From assembly GCF_021228125.1 (NCBI RefSeq), contig NZ_JAJQQS010000003.1:248001-312000 (forward strand): 64,000 nt of DNA. The letters are read 5' to 3'. The translations under genes and the position numbers were made by a program. This document shows, piece by piece, positions 50,565-60,406 of the stretch. Under the pieces are notes generated by a model, which ran no database searches, was not told where the DNA came from, and worked only from the letters and a program-made list of their open reading frames with translations. Positions within the stretch are counted from its first letter, which is position 1, and the number at the start of each line of letters is the position of its first letter. The DNA comes from Streptomyces albireticuli. Its GTDB lineage: Bacteria; Actinomycetota; Actinomycetes; Streptomycetales; Streptomycetaceae.

Positions 50565-51530
50565 ATGCCCCAGACAGGATCCGACGGCACCCCCACTCCC
50601 TGGCCCGTTCCCCTGACCGGTGTCGTGCCCCCGGTGTGCACGCCCCTCACCCCGGCCGGTGACGTCGACACCCGCTCGCTCCGCTCCCTCGTCGAGCACC
50701 TCCTGGCCGCGGGCGTGGACGCCCTCTTCGTTCTCGGTTCCAGCGGCGAGACCGCCTATCTGAGTGACGCTCAGCGCCGCACCGTCGTACAGACGGCCGT
50801 CGACGCCGCCGGCGGCCGGGTGCCCCTGCTCGCCGGGGTCATCGACACGACCACCGCCCGGGTCACCGACCACGCCCGCGCGGCGCTCGCGCTCGGTGCC
50901 GACGCGCTCGTCGCCACCGCGCCCTTCTACGCCGCCACCCACCCGGCCGAGACCGCCGACCACTTCCGCCGCGTCCGCGCCGCCGTCGACCTGCCGCTGA
51001 TCGGCTACGACATCCCGTCCGCCGTCCACTCCAAGCTCACCGCCGCCACCCTCCTCGCCCTCGCCGAGGACGGCACCCTGGCCGGGCTCAAGGACAGCAG
51101 CGGCGACCTCGGCGCCCTGCGCCGGCTGCTCGTCGCGCTGCGGGCCCGCGGTCTCGACCGTACGTTCACCGTGCTCACCGGCTCCGAACTGACCGTCGAC
51201 GCCGCCCTGCTGGCCGGCGCCCACGGCGTCGTACCGGGGCTCGGCAACGTCGACCCCGCCGGATACGTACGGCTGTGCGCGCACGCCCGCGCCGGGCGCT
51301 GGGCCGAGGCCGCCGCCGAACAGGACCGGCTGACCGTCCTGTCCGCGCTCACCGAGACGGGGGACCCGGCGCACATGAGCGCCGGCGCCTCCGCGCTCGG
51401 CGGCTACAAGGCGGCCCTCGGTCTCCTCGGCGTTATCGACCACCCGGCCACCGCCGCTCCCCAGCGGCCCCTGCCCGATGCCTCCGTGCGGGACGTACGG
51501 CGACTCCTGGTGGAGGCGGGCCTGCTGTGA
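50565..51530 (+). CDS. Dihydrodipicolinate synthase-family aldolase
   Basis: A 321-residue (beta/alpha)8 pyruvate-dependent aldolase of the DapA/NanA family. It has the substrate-gating GSSGETAYLS (residues about 58-67), the tyrosine motif YDIPSAVH (usually YNxP) and the Schiff-base lysine in GLKDSSGDL. The N-terminus PLTGVVPPVCTPLTPAGDVD is typical. Because it is not next to lysine-biosynthesis genes, it is more likely a catabolic 2-keto-3-deoxy-sugar acid or sialic-acid-type lyase than DapA. A sialidase gene is present 40 kb away but the link is weak. The ATG at 50565 is the natural start. Confidence 0.87.
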   Translation: MPQTGSDGTPTPWPVPLTGVVPPVCTPLTPAGDVDTRSLRSLVEHLLAAGVDALFVLGSSGETAYLSDAQRRTVVQTAVDAAGGRVPLLAGVIDTTTARVTDHARAALALGADALVATAPFYAATHPAETADHFRRVRAAVDLPLIGYDIPSAVHSKLTAATLLALAEDGTLAGLKDSSGDLGALRRLLVALRARGLDRTFTVLTGSELTVDAALLAGAHGVVPGLGNVDPAGYVRLCAHARAGRWAEAAAEQDRLTVLSALTETGDPAHMSAGASALGGYKAALGLLGVIDHPATAAPQRPLPDASVRDVRRLLVEAGLL

Positions 51531-51588
51531 CCGGGCCCCCGGGATAGCGTGGGCCGCGAAAAAGACCGAGCACCTCCCGGAGGCACCC

Positions 51589-51972
51589 ATGGCGGCGATT
51601 CCAGCTCCCCTCAAGGCGCGCGCGGCCGTCCGCGCGTTCGCGCTCGGGCTGCCCGGCACGGTCGAGGAGTTCCCCTGGGAGGACGACGCCGTCATCAAGG
51701 TCAACAAGAAGATCTTCGTCTTCCTGGGGGCCGAGGGGAACACCGAGACGCCCGGCATCAGCGTCAAGCTCAAGGACGAGGAGGCGCACGGGCACGCCCT
51801 CGCCGTTCCCGGGGCCGCGCCCACCGGCTACGGGCTGGGGCGGTCCGGCTGGGTGTCCGTCCCGCTCACCGGCGACGGCGGCGCCCCCGTCGAGCTGCTC
51901 TGCGACTGGGTCGAGGAGAGCTACCGCACCATCGCCCCCAAGCGGCTCGTCGCCGAGCTCGACGCGGCCTGA
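51589..51972 (+). CDS. MmcQ/YjbR-family protein
   Basis: A 127-residue protein of the MmcQ/YjbR family, with a double-wing DNA-binding-like fold of unknown role. RAFALGLPGTVEEFPWEDDAVIKVNKKIFVFLG (residues about 15-47) and the late GWVSVPL and LLCDWVEESYRTIAPKRL are family hallmarks. GGAGG lies about 8 bases before the ATG at 51589. It lies 58 bp after the aldolase stop and may be co-transcribed with it. Confidence 0.9.
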   Translation: MAAIPAPLKARAAVRAFALGLPGTVEEFPWEDDAVIKVNKKIFVFLGAEGNTETPGISVKLKDEEAHGHALAVPGAAPTGYGLGRSGWVSVPLTGDGGAPVELLCDWVEESYRTIAPKRLVAELDAA

Positions 51973-52005
51973 TCCGGGCGGGGCGGGTGGCACGGGTGCG
52001 GCGGG

Positions 52006-52195
52006 CTCTTCCCCTACCCGCCCCTTCCCGCCGCATCCGATGTGCGGCTCCGCCGCGTGCGGGGCTCTGCCCCGGACCCCGGTCCTCAAGCTCCCCCAGC
52101 TACCGCTGGGGGTGCCCCCAGGAGGTGCCCCCGGACGGGCTGATTTCAGCCCGTCCGGCGCTTGAGGACATTCGGGAAGGGGCGGGTAGGGGAAA
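52006..52195. repeat. MITE-like inverted-repeat element, copy 2
   Basis: Outer arms CTCTTCCCCTACCCGCCCCTTCCCG (52006-52030) and CGGGAAGGGGCGGGTAGGGGAA (about 52173-52194) are inverted. Inside are GGTCCTCAAG/CTTGAGGAC arms and a perfect 12-bp hairpin CCGGACGGGCTG/CAGCCCGTCCGG (52131-52158). It belongs to the same family as 47374-47863. Confidence 0.75.
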
Positions 52196-52283
52196 ACGCC
52201 CCGCGCAACGGCCCCCCGTCAAATCCCCCGCGCCCACCGCCCCTTGCCCGCCCCGCCGATCCTCCCGAGGGCTTGTGAAAACT

Positions 52284-52298
52284 GGAACCCGTTCTTAA
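52284..52298. promoter_or_regulatory. Candidate operator upstream of beta-oxidation genes
   Basis: TGGAACCCGTTCTTA, an AAC-N2-GTT centred dyad, in the AT-richer 150-bp stretch preceding the CoA-transferase gene. KstR-like acyl-CoA-responsive regulators use similar TNNAACNNGTTNNA sites; regulator unknown. Confidence 0.4.
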
Positions 52299-52416
52299 CA
52301 TCGCGAGTGTTACAGCACTTGTGTCATAAGCCGACGAGGGCGTCAGTGACAGCGCGGCGTCAGGGTGGCAGAGGCGTCAGGGTGACAGTCGAGGTGACGG
52401 CCGGGACGGCGTCGGG

Positions 52417-53655
52417 ATGGCGGTCGGAATGGCAGGGACCACAGGCAACGGCGGCGGCCCGCTCGGCGGCGTGCGCGTGGTGGAGCTCGCCGGGATAGGA
52501 CCCGGCCCGTTCGCCGCCATGCTCCTCGGCGACCTCGGCGCCGACGTCGTCCGCGTCGACCGGCCCGGCGGACCCGGGCTGCACATCGACCCCCGGCACG
52601 ACATCACCAACCGCAACAAGCGCTCCGTGATCGTCGACCTCAAGTCCGCCGAGGGCCCGGCGGCCGTCCTGGACCTGGCCGAGCGCGCCGACATCCTCCT
52701 GGAGGGCTACCGCCCCGGGGTCACCGAACGCCTCGGCATCGGCCCCGAAGCCTGTCTCGCGCGCAACCCCCGCCTCGTCTACGGCCGGATGACCGGCTGG
52801 GGCCAGGGCGGCCCCCTCGCGCCGACCGCCGGCCACGACCTCTCGTACCTCGCCGTCACCGGCGCCCTGGGCCTCACCGGCCCCGCCGACGGCCCGCCGT
52901 ACGCCCCCGCCAACCTCCTCGGGGACTTCGCCGGAGGCTCCCTCTACCTCGTCGTCGGGGTCCTCGCCGCGCTCCAGCACGCCCGTACCACCGGCGTCGG
53001 CCAGGTCGTCGACGCCGCCATCGTCGACGGCGCCGCCCACCTCACCGCCATGCTCCACGGCATGCTCTCCGCCGGCGCCTGGCAGGACCGTCGCGAGGCC
53101 AACCTCCTCGACGGCGGCGCGCCCTTCTACGGCACGTACCGCACGGCCGACGGCGGGTACATGGCGGTCGGCGCGCTGGAGCAGCGCTTCTACGGGGAGT
53201 TCCTGGCCCGGCTCGGCCTGCGGGACGATCAGCAGGAGGGACAGCAGGAGGGACAGCCGGACGGACAGCCGGACGGTCGGGAAGTGCCGTCGCCGGACGG
53301 CCGGGACGTCCCGCCGCGCGACGACCCCGCCCGCTGGGACGACCTGCGCGCCGCCATCACCGCGCGCTTCGCGGAGCGCACCCGCGCCGAGTGGACGGCC
53401 GTCTTCGAAGGCTCGGACGCCTGCGTCGCGCCCGTCCTCTCCCTCCGGGAGGCCCCCGGCCACCCGCACCTCGCCGCCCGCGCCACCTTCGTCGAGCACG
53501 GCGGCCTCACCCAGCCCGCCCCGGCCCCGCGCTTCTCCGCCACCCCCGGCGCCGTGCGCCGCCCGCCCGCACAGCCCGGCGCGGACACCGCCGAGGTGGC
53601 GCGCGACTGGGACGTCCGCAGCCTCGACCCGCCGCAGAAAGGCCCGCAACGATGA
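52417..53655 (+). CDS. CaiB/BaiF-family CoA-transferase (alpha-methylacyl-CoA racemase-like)
   Basis: A 412-residue member of the family III CoA-transferase/racemase group. It has LGGVRVVELAGIGPGPFAAMLLGDLGADVVRVDRP (residues about 16-50), NKRSVIVDLKSAEG, ILLEGYRPGVTERLGIG and GHDLSYLAVTGALG, the catalytic His-Asp area of racemases. It would epimerise 2-methyl-branched acyl-CoA before beta-oxidation, fitting its neighbours. An insertion near residues 268-300 is a Gln/Gly/Asp low-complexity repeat (QQEGQQEGQPDGQPDG) not usual in the family. Its stop overlaps the acyl-CoA dehydrogenase start by ATGA. Confidence 0.88.
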   Translation: MAVGMAGTTGNGGGPLGGVRVVELAGIGPGPFAAMLLGDLGADVVRVDRPGGPGLHIDPRHDITNRNKRSVIVDLKSAEGPAAVLDLAERADILLEGYRPGVTERLGIGPEACLARNPRLVYGRMTGWGQGGPLAPTAGHDLSYLAVTGALGLTGPADGPPYAPANLLGDFAGGSLYLVVGVLAALQHARTTGVGQVVDAAIVDGAAHLTAMLHGMLSAGAWQDRREANLLDGGAPFYGTYRTADGGYMAVGALEQRFYGEFLARLGLRDDQQEGQQEGQPDGQPDGREVPSPDGRDVPPRDDPARWDDLRAAITARFAERTRAEWTAVFEGSDACVAPVLSLREAPGHPHLAARATFVEHGGLTQPAPAPRFSATPGAVRRPPAQPGADTAEVARDWDVRSLDPPQKGPQR

Positions 53656-54794
53656 AGCGTCAGCTCTTCACAGCCGACCATGAAGCCTTCCGCGAGACCG
53701 TCCGCACCTTCCTGGCCAAGGAGGTCACCCCGCACTACGAGCGCTGGGAGCGGGACGGCATCGTCTCGCGTGACGCGTGGCTGGCGGCCGGCCGGCAGGG
53801 CCTGCTGGGCATCGCCGTGCCCGAGGAGTACGGCGGCGGAGGGAATGACGACTTCCGCTACGGTGTGGTGCTCACCGAGGAGTTCACCCGGGCGGGCGCC
53901 GCCGGGCTCGCCGTGGGGCTCCACAACGACATCATCGGCCCCTACCTCACCTCCCTCACCACCGACGAGCAGAAGCGCCGCTGGCTGCCCGGCTTCTGCA
54001 CCGGCGAGACGATCACCGCCATCGCCATGACCGAGCCGGGCGCGGGCTCCGACCTCCAGGGCATCCGCACCTCGGCCGAGGACCGCGGCGACCACTGGCT
54101 GCTCAACGGCTCCAAGACCTTTATCTCCAACGGCATCCTCGCCGACCTCGTCATCGTCGTCGCGAGGACGACCCCGGAGGGCGGTGCGAAGGGCCTCAGC
54201 CTGCTCGTCGTCGAGCGCGGCGCGCCGGGCTTCGAACGCGGGCGCAACCTCGACAAGATCGGGCAGAAGGCGCAGGACACCGCCGAGCTGTTCTTCCACG
54301 ACGTCCGCGTTCCCAAGGAGAACCTCCTCGGCGAGCTGAACGGCGCCTTCGTCCACCTGATGACCAACCTCGCCCAGGAGCGCATGAACATCGCCGTCGC
54401 CGGCATCGCCGCGGCCGAGCACCTCTTGGAGCTGACCACCGGCTACGTCAAGGAGCGCGAGGCGTTCGGCCGGCCCCTCGCCAAGCTCCAGCACATCCGC
54501 TTCGAGATCGCCGAGATGGCCACCGAGTGCGCCGTCACCCGCGCCTTCCTCGACCGCTGCATCGCCGACCACACGGCCGGCGAGCTCGACGCCGTGCACG
54601 CCTCCATGGCCAAGTGGTGGGCGACCGAGCTCCAGAAGCGCGTCGCCGACCGCTGTCTGCAACTCCACGGGGGGTACGGGTACATGACCGAGTACCGGGT
54701 GGCCAAGGCGTTCACGGACGGCCGCATCCAGACGATCTACGGCGGTACTACCGAGATCATGAAGGAGATCATCGGCCGTTCCCTGCTCTCCTGA
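53652..54794 (+). CDS. Acyl-CoA dehydrogenase
   Basis: A 380-residue FAD enzyme catalysing the first step of beta-oxidation, alpha,beta-dehydrogenation of acyl-CoA. Features are the FAD-binding ITAIAMTEPGAGSDLQGIRT (residues about 118-137), NGSKTFISNGILADLVIVVA, and ERMNIAVAGIAAAEHLLEL. Near the C-terminus are QLHGGYGYMTEYRVAKAF and IQTIYGGTTEIMKEII, where the catalytic Glu is in YGGTTEIMKE. Coupled by ATGA to the CoA-transferase gene; the thiolase gene starts 90 bp downstream. The chain-length preference cannot be read. Confidence 0.93.
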   Translation: MKRQLFTADHEAFRETVRTFLAKEVTPHYERWERDGIVSRDAWLAAGRQGLLGIAVPEEYGGGGNDDFRYGVVLTEEFTRAGAAGLAVGLHNDIIGPYLTSLTTDEQKRRWLPGFCTGETITAIAMTEPGAGSDLQGIRTSAEDRGDHWLLNGSKTFISNGILADLVIVVARTTPEGGAKGLSLLVVERGAPGFERGRNLDKIGQKAQDTAELFFHDVRVPKENLLGELNGAFVHLMTNLAQERMNIAVAGIAAAEHLLELTTGYVKEREAFGRPLAKLQHIRFEIAEMATECAVTRAFLDRCIADHTAGELDAVHASMAKWWATELQKRVADRCLQLHGGYGYMTEYRVAKAFTDGRIQTIYGGTTEIMKEIIGRSLLS

Positions 54795-54884
54795 CGAACT
54801 CCCGGCGGCGGCCCGCCCCGCGCTACCTCACCCCTCCTCCTCCCGATCACCCCGACTCGACGGATTCCCGAAAGGTTCACGACC

Positions 54885-56117
<1,233 letters not shown>

Positions 56118-56196
56118 CCCCGGCCCACCCGGCCCGGTCACCCGGCCCGCCCCGCGTCCGCGTCCGCACCGCGAAACCTCCATGGAGACCTCGAAA

Positions 56197-58380
56197 ATGA
56201 GCTCGAACGTGAGCGAGAGCACCACCATCCGCTGGGAGCAGGACGGCGACGGCGTCGTCACCCTCGTCCTGGACGACCCGGACCAGTCCGCCAACACCAT
56301 GAACGCCGCCTTCCAGACCTCCCTCACCGCGGTCGCCGACCGCCTGGAGGCCGAGAAGGAGTCCGTACGGGGCGTCGTGTTCACCTCCGCGAAGAAGACC
56401 TTCTTCGCCGGCGGCGACCTGCGCGAACTCATCGCCGCCACCCCCGACCACGCCCGGGAGACCTTCGAGGGCAGCCTGCGCGTCAAGCGCGACCTGCGCC
56501 GGATCGAGACCCTCGGCGTGCCCGTCGTCGCCGCCATCAACGGCGCCGCCCTCGGCGGCGGTTACGAGATCGCCCTGGCCTGCCACCACCGCGTGGCCCT
56601 CGACACCCCCGGCACGAAGATCGGACTGCCCGAGGTCACCCTCGGCCTGCTGCCCGGTGGCGGCGGCGTCACCCGTACGGTGCGGCTCCTCGGCATCACC
56701 GACGCCCTCCTGAAGGTGCTCCTCCAGGGCACCCGGTACAACGCCCCGCGCGCCCTGGAGGCGGGCCTGGTCCACGAGGTCGCCGCCACCCCCGAGGAGC
56801 TCCTCGCCAAGGCCCGCGCCTTCGTCCGGGCCCACCCCGCCTCGCGGCAGCCCTGGGACGAGGAGGGCTACCGGATCCCCGGCGGCACCCCCGCCAGCCC
56901 GCGCTTCGCCGCCAACCTCCCGGCCTTCCCGGCCAACCTCAAGAAGCAGCTCGCCGGGGCGCCCTACCCGGCGCCGCGCAACATCCTGGCCGCCGCCGTC
57001 GAGGGCTCCCAGGTCGACTTCGAGACCGCGCAGGTCATCGAGGCCCGCTACTTCACGGAGCTGGTCACCGGCCAGACCTCCAAGAACATGATCCAGGCGT
57101 TCTTCTTCGACCTCCAGGCCGTCAACTCCGGTGCCAGCCGTCCCAAGGACGTCGCGCCCCGCCCGGTCACCAAGGCCGCCGTGCTCGGTGCCGGGATGAT
57201 GGGCGCCGGCATCGCCTACGCCTGCGCCAAGGCCGGCATCGAGGTCGTCCTCAAGGACGTCTCGCGCGAGGCCGCCGAGAAGGGCAAGGCCTACTCCGCC
57301 GGCCTGCTGGCCAAGGCCGTCGCCAAGGGCCGGACGACCGAGGCCGAGCGGGACGCCCTCCTCGCCCGCATCACCCCCACCGGTGACGTCGCCGACCTCG
57401 CGGGCTGCGACGCCGTCATCGAGGCCGTCTTCGAGGACACCTCGCTCAAGCACAAGGTCTTCCAGGAGATCCAGCACGTCGTCGCCCCCGACGCGCTGCT
57501 CTGCTCCAACACCTCGACCCTGCCCATCACCCTGCTGGCCGAAGGCGTCGAGCGGCCCGCCGACTTCATCGGCCTGCACTTCTTCTCGCCCGTCGACAAG
57601 ATGCCCCTGGTGGAGATCATCAAGGGGGAGCGGACCGGCGACGAGGCCCTGGCCCGCGCGTTCGACCTCGTCCGGCAGATCCGCAAGACCCCCATCGTCG
57701 TCAACGACTCGCGCGGCTTCTTCACCTCGCGCGTCATCGGCCGCTTCATCAACGAGGGCGTCGCCATGATCGGCGAGGGCGTCCCGGCCGCCTCCGTCGA
57801 ACAGGCCGCCGCCCAGGCCGGCTACCCGGCCAAGGTGCTCTCCCTCATGGACGAGCTGACCCTCACCCTGCCACGCCGCATCCGCGAGGAGACGCGCCGC
57901 GCGACGGAGGAGGCCGGCGGCACCTGGGAGGCGCACCCGGCGGACGCGGTCATCGACCGGATGGTCGACGAGTTCGGCCGCACCGGCCGCAGCGGCGGCG
58001 CCGGCTTCTACGACTACGCCGACGGCAAGCGGACCGGGCTGTGGCCGGGCCTGCGGGAGCACTTCGGGCAGGACGGCGCGGCCACCGAGGTCCCCTTCGC
58101 GGACATGAAGGAGCGGATGCTCTTCTCCGAGGCCCTGGACACCGTCCGCTGCCTGGAGGAAGGCGTCCTCACCTCCGTCGCCGACGCCAATATCGGCTCG
58201 ATCCTCGGCATCGGCTTCCCCGGCTGGACGGGCGGCGCGATCCAGTACATCAACGGGTACGAGGGCGGCCCGCGCGGGTTCGTGACCCGCGCTCGGGAGC
58301 TCCAGGCGGCGTACGGCGAGCGGTTCGCGCCGTCGGCGCTGCTGCTGGAGAAGGCGGAGAAGGGCGAGCTGTTCCGCTGA
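56197..58380 (+). CDS. Multifunctional FadB/FadJ-type beta-oxidation enzyme
   Basis: A 727-residue fusion of enoyl-CoA hydratase and 3-hydroxyacyl-CoA dehydrogenase. The N-terminal crotonase part has TSAKKTFFAGGDLRELIAATP (oxyanion loop) near residue 65 and GALGGGYEIALACHHRVA-like motif GAALGGGYEIALACHH, with the hydratase Glu residues in the following helix. From about residue 325 the dehydrogenase part has AAVLGAGMMGAGIAYACAKAG (NAD) and FIGLHFFSPVDKMPLVEII with the catalytic His. The ATG at 56197 has GGAGACC at good spacing; an ATG 15 bases upstream is less likely. It follows the thiolase by 79 bp in the same operon. Confidence 0.94.
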   Translation: MSSNVSESTTIRWEQDGDGVVTLVLDDPDQSANTMNAAFQTSLTAVADRLEAEKESVRGVVFTSAKKTFFAGGDLRELIAATPDHARETFEGSLRVKRDLRRIETLGVPVVAAINGAALGGGYEIALACHHRVALDTPGTKIGLPEVTLGLLPGGGGVTRTVRLLGITDALLKVLLQGTRYNAPRALEAGLVHEVAATPEELLAKARAFVRAHPASRQPWDEEGYRIPGGTPASPRFAANLPAFPANLKKQLAGAPYPAPRNILAAAVEGSQVDFETAQVIEARYFTELVTGQTSKNMIQAFFFDLQAVNSGASRPKDVAPRPVTKAAVLGAGMMGAGIAYACAKAGIEVVLKDVSREAAEKGKAYSAGLLAKAVAKGRTTEAERDALLARITPTGDVADLAGCDAVIEAVFEDTSLKHKVFQEIQHVVAPDALLCSNTSTLPITLLAEGVERPADFIGLHFFSPVDKMPLVEIIKGERTGDEALARAFDLVRQIRKTPIVVNDSRGFFTSRVIGRFINEGVAMIGEGVPAASVEQAAAQAGYPAKVLSLMDELTLTLPRRIREETRRATEEAGGTWEAHPADAVIDRMVDEFGRTGRSGGAGFYDYADGKRTGLWPGLREHFGQDGAATEVPFADMKERMLFSEALDTVRCLEEGVLTSVADANIGSILGIGFPGWTGGAIQYINGYEGGPRGFVTRARELQAAYGERFAPSALLLEKAEKGELFR

Positions 58381-58445
58381 GCCGTGCTTCCGGGGGCCCC
58401 GGCTTCCGGAAGCCGGGCGGGTCCGGTCCGCGGCCCGCCCGGCGC

Positions 58446-59228
58446 TTACGGCGCCGTGTCCCCCTGGGCGTCCTCCTGGGCCTGGGCGTCCCCCTGGGCG
58501 TCCTCCCGAGCGCTTCCCCGCGCGTCCCCCTGCGCGTACAGCTCCCGCAGCTCCCGTTTCAGGGACCGCTGGAACGCCGTCACCAGCGCCTGCACCACCA
58601 ACGGCTGCATGTGCGCCGACAGCGACTTCATCGACGCGACGTCCGGCGTGTCCACCTCCTCGTGGAAGAGCCGGGTCAGCGACCGGGCCGTGGACCGGGC
58701 GTGCTCCAGCAGGACCGCGCGGGCCGCGAGGATCGTGTCCGGCGCGATCGGCACGTCCAGCAGCCGCAGCCCCAGATACAGCAGCCCCGGGTCGACCAGG
58801 AAGGCGTCGGCGTCCTCGGGGTCGCGCTCCAGGACGGCCATCGCGGTGAGCCGGTCGAGGTCCTCCTCGCCCAGGGCGCGCCCGGCCCGCCGCTCCAGCT
58901 GCGCGCGGGTCGCCGGCTCCGGCCGGTCGGGCATCCAGGAGGCCACCAGGGCGCGGTGGATGGCCAGGTCGCCGGGGCTCAGCCCGTCCGGGAGGTGCCG
59001 GAGATAGCGCTCGATGGCGGCGAGGGTCAGCCCCTGGTGCTGGAGCTCCTCGATGAGGGCGAGCCGGGAGAGGTGATCGGCGCCGTAGCGGCCTACCCGG
59101 CGCGGACCGATCTCGGGCGGCGGCAGCAGCCCCCGGGTGCTGTAGAAGCGCACCGTGCGGACGGTCACCCCGGCGCGGGCGGCCAGTTCGTCGACGGTCA
59201 GGGTCGGTCCCTCGGTCTCCGTGGCCAT
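58446..59228 (-). CDS. MerR-family transcriptional regulator
   Basis: A 260-residue MerR-type regulator. The DNA-binding helix-turn-helix spans residues about 10-55 (LTVDELAARAGVTVRTVRFYSTRGLLPPPE; RRVGRYGADHLSRLALIEEL), a classic MerR start. The long effector part (about 180 residues) resembles TipAL-type or lipid-sensing MerR proteins rather than metal sensors, since no cysteine pair is present. A C-terminal GDAQGDAQ low-complexity tail follows. The ATG at 59228 is used; the longer GTG start adds a poorly supported stretch. Tail-to-tail with the fadB gene; divergent from the VOC-family gene, which is its likely target. Confidence 0.86.
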   Translation of the reverse strand: MATETEGPTLTVDELAARAGVTVRTVRFYSTRGLLPPPEIGPRRVGRYGADHLSRLALIEELQHQGLTLAAIERYLRHLPDGLSPGDLAIHRALVASWMPDRPEPATRAQLERRAGRALGEEDLDRLTAMAVLERDPEDADAFLVDPGLLYLGLRLLDVPIAPDTILAARAVLLEHARSTARSLTRLFHEEVDTPDVASMKSLSAHMQPLVVQALVTAFQRSLKRELRELYAQGDARGSAREDAQGDAQAQEDAQGDTAP

Positions 59229-59276
59229 CGGCGATGCCTCGCTCTCTGTTCCGCGCCCTTCGGGTTCCACAGTATT

Positions 59277-59318
59277 GCTGTACCACTATCGCTGTACCAC
59301 CACCGCTGTGAAACCTTT
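59277..59318. promoter_or_regulatory. 14-bp direct repeats upstream of MerR and VOC genes
   Basis: GCTGTACCAC(T/C)A(T/C)C starts at 59277 and 59291, with a third partial GCTGTGAAAC at 59305. Just before it, ACAGTATTGCTGT is a dyad. Position in the divergent promoter suggests the MerR binding region. Confidence 0.5.
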
Positions 59319-59415
59319 CGCGGGGTTCCGCGGGCCGGTCGCACGGCCCACGGGACGCGGTTGTCAGTGCCCGGTGGGAGGCTGGCCCCACAAGGACCCG
59401 TGAAGGGAGAGCGCC

Positions 59416-60222
59416 ATGATCACCACGGATTTCGTCCCCGGTTCCCCGTGCTGGCTGGACCTCGGTTCCCGTGACATCCCGGCCACCGCGGCCTTCTACG
59501 GCGCGGTGTTCGGCTGGGAGTACAAGTCGTTCGGCGAGGAGGGCGGCGGCTACGGCCTCTTCAGGCTGGACGGCAAGACGGTCGCCGGCCTCGGCCCGCT
59601 GAACGAGGAGGGTGCCCGGCCGGCCTGGACGCTCTATTTCCGCACCACCGACGCGCAGGCCGCGGCCAAGGCCGTGGAGCGGGCGGGCGGCGCCGTCCGG
59701 GTCGCCCCGACCGACGCCGGCGAGTACGGCTCGATGGCCCAGCTCACCGACCCCCAGGGCGGGCAGTTCGCCGTCTGGCAGCCGGGGGAGACCGGGGGCG
59801 GCGTGGAGCTCGCCGACGCGCCGGGCTCCCTGTGCTGGACCGAGCTCTACACCACCGACGCCGCCGGCGCGAAGGCGTTCTACGGCGGCCTGTTCGGCTG
59901 GACGGCGTCGGACGTGCCGCTGCCGGGCGACGGGGGCACGTACTCCATCCTCACCCCGGCGGGCCAGGGCGAGGAGCGGATGCACGGCGGGCTGATGGAG
60001 CTCCCGTCGGAGCACCTCTCGCTGAACGGCGGCAGGCCCTACTGGCACCCGGTGTTCGCGACGGCGGACTGCGACGCCACGGCCGCGAAGGTCACGGCCA
60101 ACGGCGGCACCCTCCAGATGGGTCCGGAGGACGCGGAGGGCGTGGGCCGGCTGGCCGTCTGTGTCGACCCGGCGGGCGCCGACTTCGTGGTGCTCACACC
60201 GGCCGAGGAGGCCAAGGGCTGA
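59416..60222 (+). CDS. Two-domain VOC (glyoxalase/bleomycin-resistance-like) protein
   Basis: A 268-residue protein with two vicinal-oxygen-chelate halves. Each has the pattern PCWLDLGSRDIPATAAFYGAVFGWEYK / LCWTELYTTDAAGAKAFYGGLFGW, and each ends with a DPQGGQFAVWQPG / DPAGADFVVLTPA strand. This is the layout of the mycobacterial CFP-30B (27 kDa antigen) group. The metal-binding His/Glu are not clearly conserved, so a ligand-binding or weak lyase role is as likely as catalysis. The ATG at 59416 follows AGGGAGAG. Divergent from the MerR gene. Confidence 0.87.
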   Translation: MITTDFVPGSPCWLDLGSRDIPATAAFYGAVFGWEYKSFGEEGGGYGLFRLDGKTVAGLGPLNEEGARPAWTLYFRTTDAQAAAKAVERAGGAVRVAPTDAGEYGSMAQLTDPQGGQFAVWQPGETGGGVELADAPGSLCWTELYTTDAAGAKAFYGGLFGWTASDVPLPGDGGTYSILTPAGQGEERMHGGLMELPSEHLSLNGGRPYWHPVFATADCDATAAKVTANGGTLQMGPEDAEGVGRLAVCVDPAGADFVVLTPAEEAKG

Positions 60223-60270
60223 ACCCGGGGCCCGCCGCCGGGCTTCCCGGGACTCCCCGGGGAAGTCGAA

Positions 60271-60307
60271 GGGCCCGGCGCACCGCGTCACGCGGTGCGC
60301 CGGGCCC
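60271..60307. terminator. 18-bp perfect hairpin terminator
   Basis: GGGCCCGGCGCACCGCGT pairs with its reverse complement across a one-base centre (60271-60288 with 60290-60307). It lies between the convergent VOC gene and the M1 peptidase gene. Confidence 0.85.
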
Positions 60308-60406
60308 CTCGGATCGGCGTGGGTCGGCAGGACCGGTCAGGCGATCCCGGTCAGAGCCGGGAACAGGGCCGGATCAGGGCCTGATCAGGACCGGACCGGT
60401 TCCGGG

